Shown: piece after piece, positions 25,929 to 33,723 of the stretch | Layout: the number at the start of each line of letters is the position of its first letter | Position numbering within the stretch: position 1 is the stretch's first letter | Source: Streptomyces sp. NRRL F-6676 | GTDB taxonomy: Bacteria; Actinomycetota; Actinomycetes; Streptomycetales; Streptomycetaceae | Length of the DNA stretch: 64,000 nt | Assembly (NCBI RefSeq): GCF_000725625.1 | Contig: NZ_KL647083.1 | Span: 1-64,000 of the forward strand | Direction: 5' to 3' | The notes under the pieces: generated by a model | Told to the model about the DNA's origin: nothing | The model's database searches: none | Seen by the model: the letters and a program-made list of their open reading frames with translations, nothing else | Made by a program: the position numbers and the translations under genes

Positions 25929-27247
25929 GCGTGGCAGAGACGGTCGGCACGGTCAACCTCGGCACCTTCGACGCCGAATCGCGGTGGCGCCCGGACGACC
26001 TGGCACAGCTGCCGGCCGTCGCGGACGTCCAGAGCCGGGCTCAGGTCGCCACGATGGACGAGATGCTCCTCGGCTTCTGCGAGCCCGGGGACGCGCTGGT
26101 CACCCGCTACCCGGTGGCGGCTCCGCTGCGTGAGGCCTTCGCCGGGGCCGGCTTCGCCCCCCGCTACCTCTCCGTCGTGGACGAGGACGAGTGGCTGTCC
26201 TCGGAAGCACCGCGGGGCGCCACGGTGGAACGTTTGCTGCTGGGCGCCCCCCGGGCGCTGCGGGAGATCTCCCGGTATCCGGGATTCGTCCCCTACGCGG
26301 TGCTGCCCGACACCGTGGAGCTCGCCGCCCGGACCGGCCACGGGCACTCCGTTCCCGACGTCGCGGCGGTGGCCCGGGCGAACTCCAAGGTGTTCTCCGA
26401 CGACCTGGCACACCGGTTGGGCCTGCCCGCGGGCCGCACCGTCCGCTCCGTGGCCGAGTTGTCGGCCGCCGTGGCGGAGACGGACGGCACGGCCGTGATC
26501 AAGGATCCCTTCGGAGTCGGGGGCCGGGGGATCCTGGAGGTCGACCGGCCGGCCGTTCTGCGGACCATCACCAGGTACCTCGGCCGGCAGGTCGGTGACG
26601 GCAGGCGCGTCGAGCTGGTGGTGCAGCCGAAGTGGCCGAAGCGCGCCGACTTCTCCGGATATCTGGACATCACCCGGGCCGGCGGTGTCGAGTTCCTCGG
26701 CACGCAGTCCGTCGAGCACCGCGGGCTCAGCCACGTCGGGGTGGGCCCGCTCTCCGGCGAACTCGCGGACGAGGCGGACCGGCAGGGCTTCTCCCGGACC
26801 CTGGTACGACTCGGTGCGGCCATCGCCGCGGAAGGCTACTGGGGCCCCGTGGGCGTCGACTCCCTGTTGCTCGGGGACGGGCGGATCGTGCCCGTGCTGG
26901 AGATCAACGCACGCCGTTCGATCGGGATGCTCAACATGGCGATCGACCGCCGGGTGCGCGGCACCGGCCTGCGCTCCCATCTGTGGCGCGTGTCGCTGGT
27001 GGTGCGGCACGAGGACGCCATCGGCCGGCTGCTCGACGAACTCGCCGCCGCCGGCGCTCTGCACAGCGAAGCCTCGCCCGGCGGGGTGCTGCCGCTGACG
27101 GGATCTGTTCTGCGGCCGCCGCGCGGCCGGCTCGAATGTGCTTTCATCTGCCTGCCCTCGGAGGTGGAGACCTGGCGACAGCGTCTGACCCGGGCTGCCG
27201 AGGCGGTCGGCATGAGACCGGTGGGGGCTCCCGCGGGAGCACGTTGA
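25925..27247 (+). CDS. ATP-grasp ligase, possibly aminoacyl-ACP ligase
   Basis: A 440-residue ATP-grasp enzyme. AVIKDPFGVGGRGILEV is the ATP-binding lysine and glycine loop. GRIVPVLEINARRSIGMLN gives the Mg-binding E and N. The N-terminal 160 residues have LITRYP-like sequence (DALVTRYPVAAPL) as in the PreATP-grasp domain. In butirosin, BtrJ of this superfamily ligates L-glutamate to the ACP BtrI. The tight coupling to the ACP gene (GTGA overlap) argues for the same type of reaction. An alternative is peptide ligation of free amino acids, as in phosphonopeptide pathways. The amino acid used cannot be predicted. Confidence 0.82.
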   Translation: MSVAETVGTVNLGTFDAESRWRPDDLAQLPAVADVQSRAQVATMDEMLLGFCEPGDALVTRYPVAAPLREAFAGAGFAPRYLSVVDEDEWLSSEAPRGATVERLLLGAPRALREISRYPGFVPYAVLPDTVELAARTGHGHSVPDVAAVARANSKVFSDDLAHRLGLPAGRTVRSVAELSAAVAETDGTAVIKDPFGVGGRGILEVDRPAVLRTITRYLGRQVGDGRRVELVVQPKWPKRADFSGYLDITRAGGVEFLGTQSVEHRGLSHVGVGPLSGELADEADRQGFSRTLVRLGAAIAAEGYWGPVGVDSLLLGDGRIVPVLEINARRSIGMLNMAIDRRVRGTGLRSHLWRVSLVVRHEDAIGRLLDELAAAGALHSEASPGGVLPLTGSVLRPPRGRLECAFICLPSEVETWRQRLTRAAEAVGMRPVGAPAGAR

Positions 27248-27256
27248 GGAGGACAC

Positions 27257-28279
27257 GTGGACGACAGCAGCGATTTCCTGCAAACCCGGCTCAGCGACGC
27301 CCTCGCCGCCGCGGGTGTACCGAAAGAGGAGGTGGCCGACGTACGGGAGCTCGGCGGTGGCACCTTCAACACCGTCTTCCGGGTGCGCCGGACCGACGGC
27401 TCCGGACTGGTGGTGAAGCTGGCACCCGATGCGAGCGAGCCCGTACTGCGGTACGAGCACCGCATCCTCGCCACGGAGGCCTGGTTCTACGACACGGTCC
27501 GGAAGGCCACCGGCGTCCCCGTGCCGGCCGTCCTCACCCCGCCCGGTGACAAGGGCACCGCCGCCGGCGACCACCTGGTCATGTCGGAGTGCCCCGGCGG
27601 CAACTGGTACGAGCTGGGGGACGCGCTGGAGGCCGGTGAGCGGCAACGCCTGCGCACCGAGCTGGGGCGCTTCACGGCCGCACTGCACTCGATCACCGGT
27701 GAGGCCTTCGGGTATCCGGCCGAACCGCTGGGCCCGTTGCGCGGGAGCTGGCGGGAGGCGTTCCTCGAGATGGTCGGCGCCGTCCTCACGGACGCCGGGC
27801 GCTTCGCCGTCGAGCTGCCCGAAGACGCCGATCGCATCAGGGAGTTGTTCGCGGCGCAGAGCGCGGTCCTCGACGAGGTGAGCACCCCGCGGCTCGTCCA
27901 CTTCGACCTGTGGGACGGCAACATCCTGGTGGACCGCGGCCCGGCGGGCGCACGGATCGGCGCGCTCATCGATGCCGAGCGGGCCTTCTGGGGCGACCCG
28001 CTGGCCGAGCTGGTCTCGCTGTCCCTCTTCGGCGACATCGAGCGTGACGACGCCTTCCTGGAGGGGTACCGAATGGCGGGCGGCACCGTGGCCTTCGACG
28101 CGTCCGCGCGACGGCGGCTGACCCTCTACCGCTCCTACCTCTACTTGATCATGTGGGTGGAGGCGGTGCCACGCAGGTTCGACGCCGAGCGGTGTGCCTG
28201 GCTCCGCCAGCAGGTCGTACAACCCCTCGCAGCTACCTTCGACCTCTGGGCGGCCCAGGGGCGGAAAGGGCCGGCATGA
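27257..28279 (+). CDS. APH-family small-molecule phosphotransferase
   Basis: A 340-residue kinase-fold protein of the aminoglycoside phosphotransferase family: glycine-rich loop ELGGGTFNTVFRV (31-43), ATP lysine in LVVKLA, catalytic loop VHFDLWDGN (H215, D217, N222), and metal-binding D239 in LIDAERAFWGDP. In aminocyclitol clusters such kinases confer self-resistance or phosphorylate an intermediate; no 16S rRNA methyltransferase typical of aminoglycoside producers is apparent here, so this is the best resistance candidate. GTG 27257 follows gaggagg. The stop overlaps the glycosyltransferase start (ATGA). Confidence 0.87.
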   Translation: MDDSSDFLQTRLSDALAAAGVPKEEVADVRELGGGTFNTVFRVRRTDGSGLVVKLAPDASEPVLRYEHRILATEAWFYDTVRKATGVPVPAVLTPPGDKGTAAGDHLVMSECPGGNWYELGDALEAGERQRLRTELGRFTAALHSITGEAFGYPAEPLGPLRGSWREAFLEMVGAVLTDAGRFAVELPEDADRIRELFAAQSAVLDEVSTPRLVHFDLWDGNILVDRGPAGARIGALIDAERAFWGDPLAELVSLSLFGDIERDDAFLEGYRMAGGTVAFDASARRRLTLYRSYLYLIMWVEAVPRRFDAERCAWLRQQVVQPLAATFDLWAAQGRKGPA

Positions 28280-29394
28280 TCGCGATACTGACCTCCGGCG
28301 CCACACTGGGCGTACACGTTCCCGGGCTGTTGCTCGCCGATCGGCTGCGCGAGCGGGGCGTGGTGGCCGAGGTGAACGTCCTGGAACGCCTGCTGCCCCC
28401 GGAGAAGCTCGTCACCATGGGCGACCTCAAGTGGGCCTACCACCGCAGCTTCCGGTTCGCGCTCGCGGGCCGCCGCATGGAGCGGGACACCTCGTCGGAC
28501 CTCGGCGAGGAGGCGGTGCGTCTTCTGTGGCAGGGCTGGCGGGAGCGCGGGGTGCGGCACTTCGTGGTGTTCTCCGGTTACTGGCTCTCGGTACTGCGCG
28601 GCTACCGGGAATTCCTCGGGACGCCGATCGGGGTGGACCTGTGCCGGGGGGACGCGGCCCCCATGCAGTCGTTCCTCCTCGGCGGTGCTCCGCCGCCGGA
28701 GGGAGCACGCGAGATCGCGCTCGCCGACGGCCCGGGGCGGGCCATACCCTGGACGATCCCCGTGTCCGCGAAGCCGCCCGTACCGTGGGCGGACCGCGCC
28801 GGCCGACTGCTGGTCCACGGCGGAGGGTGGGGACTGGGCACCTATCGTGAGCGAGCGGACGAACTGGTGGAGCACCGGTTCGGACTGGACATGATCGCCT
28901 ATGAACCGAGCGACGTGGACCACGGCAAACCCGGTGCGCGCTACTTCATGATGGATCCGCGCTGGCACCCGTGGCACGACGACGGCTATCCGCCGTTCGC
29001 AGAGGTGGAACCCGGACACACCGGGGCGACGGGCACGGTGGACGTGTCCGCGCTCCCCTTCGCCCGGAAGGCGGAGTACCCCCACGCGTTCGACCTCGCG
29101 CGCAACGCCGTCGCGGTCATGAGCAAACCCGGCGCCGGCACCTTGCTCGACGGGCTGTGGGCGGCCACCCCTCTGGTGATTCTCGAGTCATGGAGCGACT
29201 CGGAGAGGCGCAACGGCGAGCTGTGGCGCGAGCTCGGCCTCGGCATCACGTTCGAGGATTGGCGCGCGACGGATTTCTCCCTCGGCGTCCTCGCCGAACT
29301 GCACGAGCGGATCCTGCCGGTCGCGCGCCGGGCACCCGACTACTCGGCCGACCTGGCGGCACGACTGGCCGTGCAGGGACCGCCGGTCACTTGA
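28276..29394 (+). CDS. UDP-glycosyltransferase-like protein (GT-B fold)
   Basis: A 372-residue protein with two Rossmann-like halves. TSGATLGVHVPGLLLADRLRE at the N-terminus is the acceptor domain start. The C-terminal donor site AVMSKPGAGTLLDGLWAATPLVILE matches the GG(T/S)-type donor loop of MurG/UGT-like enzymes. It would transfer a sugar onto the aminocyclitol or another acceptor. Candidate donors are UDP-xylose from the enzyme at 15434 or UDP-GlcNAc, as in paromamine synthesis, in view of the deacetylase at 54550. It differs from the GT4-type BtrM/NeoM, so equivalence is only functional guesswork. It ends 8 bases into the convergent methyltransferase gene. Confidence 0.72.
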   Translation: MIAILTSGATLGVHVPGLLLADRLRERGVVAEVNVLERLLPPEKLVTMGDLKWAYHRSFRFALAGRRMERDTSSDLGEEAVRLLWQGWRERGVRHFVVFSGYWLSVLRGYREFLGTPIGVDLCRGDAAPMQSFLLGGAPPPEGAREIALADGPGRAIPWTIPVSAKPPVPWADRAGRLLVHGGGWGLGTYRERADELVEHRFGLDMIAYEPSDVDHGKPGARYFMMDPRWHPWHDDGYPPFAEVEPGHTGATGTVDVSALPFARKAEYPHAFDLARNAVAVMSKPGAGTLLDGLWAATPLVILESWSDSERRNGELWRELGLGITFEDWRATDFSLGVLAELHERILPVARRAPDYSADLAARLAVQGPPVT

Positions 29395-30439
29395 CGCCCG
29401 CGGCCACCAGCGCGTTGCGGGGCATGGTGGCGGCAAACCCCGTGCCTGTCGGTTCCACCAGTCGCGTGACCACCTCGCCGCTGTCCGGCCGGGGTGATCG
29501 CGCCGCGTGCTCCGTGATCAGCTCCCAGAGTCCGCGCTGCCAGTCGGGAGCCTGCCGCAGTCCGAACAGCCCGTACATGTCGGCGACGTACGCGCACAGC
29601 CCGCGCCGCGCGGACCGCGGTGTCGTCCCGGACACCGTGAACGGGTCGTAGATCTCTCGTGCCGACACGTCCCGGAAGCCCACCGCGCGCAGGTCCGCCA
29701 GCAGGTCCCGCCGTGTGAAGTGCTCGTAGGAGTGGCCGTTGGGTGCGTAGCGGTGGACCACGGTGGAGAACCACCGCGCCACCGCGCCGCCCTCCTCGAA
29801 GTCGTGCACCACCACGCGGCCGCCGGGCTTCAGCACCCGCAGCGCCTCCGCGTAGGCCTTCCGCCGGTCCGGCACAGGTATGTGGTGGGTTCCGTAGGCG
29901 AGGATGACCGCGTCGAAGGTCCCGTCGGGCAGCAGCAGGTGTTCCGCCGGCTCGCAGATGGCGGGCAGCCCGTAGCGCAGTGCCTGGGCGACCATGTGCC
30001 GGGACAGGTCGCTCGTCAGGACGCACTGCCGGTCCTGTACCGCGTACGGCCGCAGCCGGGCCAGCGCACGGGCCAGTGTCCCGTCCCCGCCCAGCACGTC
30101 CAGGATGCGCAGGGTGTCCGGCCAGCGGTGCGGGACCGGCCCGTCCAGCGCCAGCTGGAGAAGCGCCCGAATGCCGCGGAGCCGGACCTCCGGTGCGCGT
30201 TGGGCGTTGCGGTAGGAGTCACCGCGGCCGCTCTCGTCGGTGTCGAACTCGTTGCCCCTGCGGAGTGTGTCCATCACCGCGTCGCCCGGTGGAACGGCGG
30301 GGAGCACCGGGAAGAACCTCGGGAACTCCGCCATGCGGCTCCGGTAGCGCGCGAAGCTCATTCCGGGCAGGTACGCCCGGTTGTCCGCGAGTGCGGCCGA
30401 GCCGTGGCAGGGCACTTCCGTCCGCAGTCCCTCGGTCAT
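29387..30439 (-). CDS. SAM-dependent methyltransferase (class I)
   Basis: A 350-residue methyltransferase. LRILDVLGGDGTLARAL is the SAM-binding motif I (with G-x-G altered to GGDG), FDAVILAYGTHHIPVPDR motif II/III region, and ALRVLKPGGRVVVHDF the post-motif typical of UbiE/Methyltransf_11 proteins. The substrate could be a sugar, an amine or a carboxylate. ATG 30439 has an excellent aggagg 7 bases upstream; upstream in-frame codons are not needed. The gene follows the GT2 gene in a two-gene leftward unit. Confidence 0.85.
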   Translation of the reverse strand: MTEGLRTEVPCHGSAALADNRAYLPGMSFARYRSRMAEFPRFFPVLPAVPPGDAVMDTLRRGNEFDTDESGRGDSYRNAQRAPEVRLRGIRALLQLALDGPVPHRWPDTLRILDVLGGDGTLARALARLRPYAVQDRQCVLTSDLSRHMVAQALRYGLPAICEPAEHLLLPDGTFDAVILAYGTHHIPVPDRRKAYAEALRVLKPGGRVVVHDFEEGGAVARWFSTVVHRYAPNGHSYEHFTRRDLLADLRAVGFRDVSAREIYDPFTVSGTTPRSARRGLCAYVADMYGLFGLRQAPDWQRGLWELITEHAARSPRPDSGEVVTRLVEPTGTGFAATMPRNALVAAGVK

Positions 30440-30455
30440 GCCGTGCCCTCCTGAG

Positions 30456-31610
30456 TCATACCCTGTTCGCCTGGACATCAGCGTGCGCTCCTCTTCCGGT
30501 CGCTTCCCCGGGCCGCTCTTCGCCGGCGGATGCGAACCGGGACTCGTCGATGTCGAGTCGTGAGAAGAACAGGTCGGGGCGGTGCAGTTGCAAGGCGGCG
30601 ATGAACGCCCCCAGATCGAAGGACCACTCCAGCAGTGCGCAGACCGTCGTCTCCGCGACCGCCCGCACCGACCGGTCGTCGCCGAGCGACCGGCGCACGT
30701 GCCCGGCGAGCAGCGCGGTGCCCACGGCGCCGCCGAGCAGAGCCGCGTGCCGGAGCCGGCCGCGGGCGAGGCCCAGCGTCAACGTCGCGGCGAGGGCACT
30801 GACCGGGTTCAGCTTGAACCGCCGGTAGGCGGGATGGACCGTGCACAGCCACTGTTCGGACCTGCCGTAGGTCAGCAGCCGGCGGAACACCGCCCCGAGG
30901 GCGTCGGAGCCGGCGCTGCTGTGGGAGACGACTGCGCCGGCGTCGCAGAGGATCGCGTAACCCGCCTCGGACACCCTGATGCCGAGATCGACGTCCTCGC
31001 CCGCCACCACGGTCAGCGACTCCTCGGCGAACCCGCCCACCTGGTGGAACACTTCGCGCCGCAGCATGAGATTGGACGTGGTCGCCCACAGGAGCCGCCG
31101 GTACCGCAGAGGGCGTTCGAGGTCGCCGTTGAGCACGTGTCCGCGCCGCATGACGCGGAAGACGCGGCTGTCGCAGTCGTCCACCACCGTGGGACCGGCG
31201 ACACCCGCCACGTCGTCCGGGGCCGCTCGCATGGTCGCCACGTGCCGCGCCAGGAGGTCCGGCGAGACACGGCAGTCGGAATCGGTGAACAGCAGCAGGT
31301 CGTACGAGGCGAGCCCGGCCCCCACATTGCGCTTGGCACCCACATGACGCGGTCCGGTGAGGTAACGGGCTCCGTACAGGCGGCAGTGCTCCCGGTGTCT
31401 GCGGGCGTCCGCGTCGTGCGAATCATCCACCAGGATGACCTCGACCGGTCCCGGGGCCGCCTCGGTGGCCGCGCTCAGGCTCTCCAGCAGTCTGCGCACC
31501 TCGTCGACCCGGCCTTTGACGGGGACGACGACCGACACCCCGCGCGCGGGGTGCCCGCCCGGCCCGCCGCCCACTGCCCCCAGCGGCGCTGGAACGATGG
31601 CCTCTCGCAT
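30456..31610 (-). CDS. Family 2 glycosyltransferase (MftF-like)
   Basis: A 384-residue GT-A glycosyltransferase. VSVVVPVKGRVDEVRRLLESL begins the nucleotide-sugar domain; DSDCRVS contains the DxD metal site; GGFAEESLTVVAGEDVDLGIRV is the acceptor/base region. The C-terminal part is hydrophobic (LRHAALLGGAVGTALLAGHV), which suggests membrane association. The overall layout resembles the mycofactocin glycosyltransferase MftF. In this locus it could extend a sugar chain or act on a peptide-derived product. ATG 31610 follows ggtggaggga. Confidence 0.82.
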   Translation of the reverse strand: MREAIVPAPLGAVGGGPGGHPARGVSVVVPVKGRVDEVRRLLESLSAATEAAPGPVEVILVDDSHDADARRHREHCRLYGARYLTGPRHVGAKRNVGAGLASYDLLLFTDSDCRVSPDLLARHVATMRAAPDDVAGVAGPTVVDDCDSRVFRVMRRGHVLNGDLERPLRYRRLLWATTSNLMLRREVFHQVGGFAEESLTVVAGEDVDLGIRVSEAGYAILCDAGAVVSHSSAGSDALGAVFRRLLTYGRSEQWLCTVHPAYRRFKLNPVSALAATLTLGLARGRLRHAALLGGAVGTALLAGHVRRSLGDDRSVRAVAETTVCALLEWSFDLGAFIAALQLHRPDLFFSRLDIDESRFASAGEERPGEATGRGAHADVQANRV

Positions 31611-31834
31611 TCCCTCCACCTTTCGTGACACCTTCACGGCTCTTTGCGGTGCGGCACGGTACGGCGCGGGAGCGCCGGGCCGGTGCGTGCGGCTGCGGTC
31701 GGGGAAGGGAGTCGGCGTCACAGGTCCCAGGGCAGGCTGCCACACGGCCAACCGGCTTGGGGAGTGCTCAACGATTCGGTGCCGGACGGTGGTTCGCGCC
31801 CCGTCTGAGCCGCGTGTTCAGTAGAAACGGACGG

Positions 31835-32461
31835 GTGACGGAAGACAACGATCTCGTACCACGCCCCTCTCACCCCCGGGAGAAGTACGCCCGGGCCGAG
31901 CGGGAGAGGCGGTTTCTGCTGGCTCACCCCCCGGACGCCTCCGGCGTCGTCGCCACACGGCGCATCACCGACCTGTATCTGGCGGACACGCGCCTGCGGC
32001 TGCGGCGGACACGTTTCCTCGAGGACGGAACCATCGAGTACAAGCTCACCCAGAAGGTCCCTGCCGCACGGCCCGGTGCCCTTCAGGGACTGGTGACCAA
32101 CGTCTACCTGTCCCGTGCCGAGTACGAGGTGCTCAGCGGGCTCCCGGGCGCCGTCCTTACGAAGACCCGGCTGAGCGTGCCCCCGCTGGGCGTCGACGTC
32201 TTCGACTCCCCTCGGCACGGACTGGTGCTGGCCGAGGCCGAGTTCGCCACGGACGAGGACGCGGCGTCGTTCCGCCGCCCGCCCGCTTGCGTCGCGGAAG
32301 TCACCGACGACATCCGCTTCACGGGTGGCCGCCTCGTGGGTGCCACTCGGGAGGAACTGCTGTCCTGGCTGGCCGAGTACGGGCTCGAAGGCGCTGCCCG
32401 GCCCGCGTGTTCGACTGCCCGGGATTCTCAGTTGAGCAGTGGTCCCCCGGCTCGCCCCTGA
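31835..32461 (+). CDS. CYTH-domain protein (triphosphate-tunnel fold)
   Basis: A 208-residue CYTH protein. AERERRFLL near the N-terminus is the ExExK signature with Arg in place of Lys; LRLRRTRF and IEYKLTQK are basic tunnel strands; GLVLAEAEFATDEDA gives the acidic ExE strand. CYTH enzymes hydrolyse triphosphates or cyclise nucleotides. A CYTH protein is most unusual in an antibiotic locus; it may act on a phospho-intermediate, given the kinase-like neighbours. The GTG start at 31835 places the ExE motif near the N-terminus as usual but has weak Shine-Dalgarno support. Its last 34 bases overlap the convergent PGK-like gene. Confidence 0.82.
   Translation: MTEDNDLVPRPSHPREKYARAERERRFLLAHPPDASGVVATRRITDLYLADTRLRLRRTRFLEDGTIEYKLTQKVPAARPGALQGLVTNVYLSRAEYEVLSGLPGAVLTKTRLSVPPLGVDVFDSPRHGLVLAEAEFATDEDAASFRRPPACVAEVTDDIRFTGGRLVGATREELLSWLAEYGLEGAARPACSTARDSQLSSGPPARP
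32409..32437. promoter_or_regulatory. StrR-type binding site inside convergent gene ends
   Basis: gttcgactg-N11-cagttgagc matches the StrR consensus GTTCRACTG-N11-CAGTYGAAC at 17 of 18 positions. It lies within the 3' end of the CYTH gene and overlaps the last codons of the PGK-like gene, not in a promoter region, so function is uncertain despite the match. Confidence 0.55.
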
Positions 32462-33723
32462 CCGCGCAGCGCGTCGAGTACGGTGCAGGTGCCGTGCGCC
32501 AGGATCTGGAGGGCGGATCCACCGCCTGTCGAGGAAGCTCCGCCCCACGGCAGCTCGGCCACCGTGTCCCCGCCCACCAGCAGCGCGTCGACCGAGGGCC
32601 GGGACAGGTGGGCCAGCAGTGTCCGGCAGGCGAAACGGTGTCCCTGCGGATAACAGCCCGGTGTGCCGGCCAGCACGGCCCGGCCGCCCCGGGCCCCGAG
32701 TGCTCTCAGGCGGCTGCGCAGCCAGGGGCGGGGCACGAAGTCGACGATCATGTGGTCGTCGGGGACGCCCTGTGCCACGCCGATCCGGCGGGCCCGCCGC
32801 CCGTCCCTCGGTGCGACGGGGGCGATCATCACCGTGTGCGGAACGTGGACGACCGCGCGGGCGGGCAGGGCCAGCACCTGCTCCGTGACCTGCGCGCACC
32901 GGCGGGGGTCGGAGCCGAGATCGGAACCGCCGACGTCGTACCCCAGCACTTTGAGCACGGTGTTCAGCACCACCCCGCCGGGCACGACCACGTCGTACAT
33001 CCGGCAGAAGCCCGGCAGCCCGATGAGGGTCTTCTCCGGCTTGCGGCCGCCCAGGACGGCCAGCGACGGGCCGGCCGGGGGACGTGCCGCCCACGAGGAC
33101 AGCCGACGCACCTCGGTCTCCAGGCTGCCCGCCACGCATGCCGGGAGGTGACGTGTGAGGCCGACGTTCGAGGCGTGCCTGCGGTGGGCCTTGGAGAACC
33201 CGGCCAGCGCCACGACCTCGCCCAGCGCGGCGAACCGCTGGGCGAGGGCGGAGTCGTCGGCCGCCTCTCCGGCATGGAACCTGGTGTTCCCGAAGAGGGT
33301 CACCTCGCCGGGACGCATGGCCAGGGCTGTGCGCTGGGCCGCCGCGGAGTCGTTCTCCGGGAAGTACCGCACGGGGCGCCGCAAGCGGTCCTGGAGGTAC
33401 CTGGCGACGTAGTCCAGGTGGCGCGCCGATCCGTCGTCCCAGCGACCCTGGTGCGACAGGACGGCCACCCGGGCGCCGGCGTCGGACAGCCGGCGGAGGT
33501 CGTCGAGCTCGCTGTCGATGCGGGAGGTGTCGGTCAGCGCCGGACCGACGTTGAATCCGGCCGAGTACACCCATCGTTGGCCGGCGGCCACGCTCCGCCC
33601 GCGCAGCAGCGGCACGCCCGCCAGGAGGTCGGGGGTGCGCCCGGCGGCCGTCCCGGGGCCGTACGGGCCCGGCGGGACCGGGGCCCCGTCCACCGCGTGC
33701 CCGGGCCCCTCACCGGTACCCAC
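32428..33723 (-). CDS. Phosphoglycerate-kinase-like protein
   Basis: A 431-residue homologue of glycolytic PGK. Recognisable segments: ELDDLRRLSDAGARVAVLSHQGR, TLFGNTRFHAGEAADD, AHRRHASNVG (PGK HRxHAS), SLAVLGGRKPEKTLIGL (GGxKxxxK), VVVPGGVVLNTVLKVLG, and STGGGSALQIL (nucleotide loop). The N-terminal substrate loop RxDxNVP is changed to YSAGFNVG, losing the Arg and Asp that bind 3-phosphoglycerate. So the fold and nucleotide sites are kept while the acceptor site differs. It may phosphorylate another carboxylate or a phosphonate. The GTG start at 33723 overlaps the ABC gene upstream by 14 bases. Confidence 0.8.
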   Translation of the reverse strand: MGTGEGPGHAVDGAPVPPGPYGPGTAAGRTPDLLAGVPLLRGRSVAAGQRWVYSAGFNVGPALTDTSRIDSELDDLRRLSDAGARVAVLSHQGRWDDGSARHLDYVARYLQDRLRRPVRYFPENDSAAAQRTALAMRPGEVTLFGNTRFHAGEAADDSALAQRFAALGEVVALAGFSKAHRRHASNVGLTRHLPACVAGSLETEVRRLSSWAARPPAGPSLAVLGGRKPEKTLIGLPGFCRMYDVVVPGGVVLNTVLKVLGYDVGGSDLGSDPRRCAQVTEQVLALPARAVVHVPHTVMIAPVAPRDGRRARRIGVAQGVPDDHMIVDFVPRPWLRSRLRALGARGGRAVLAGTPGCYPQGHRFACRTLLAHLSRPSVDALLVGGDTVAELPWGGASSTGGGSALQILAHGTCTVLDALRGQGRAGGPLLN

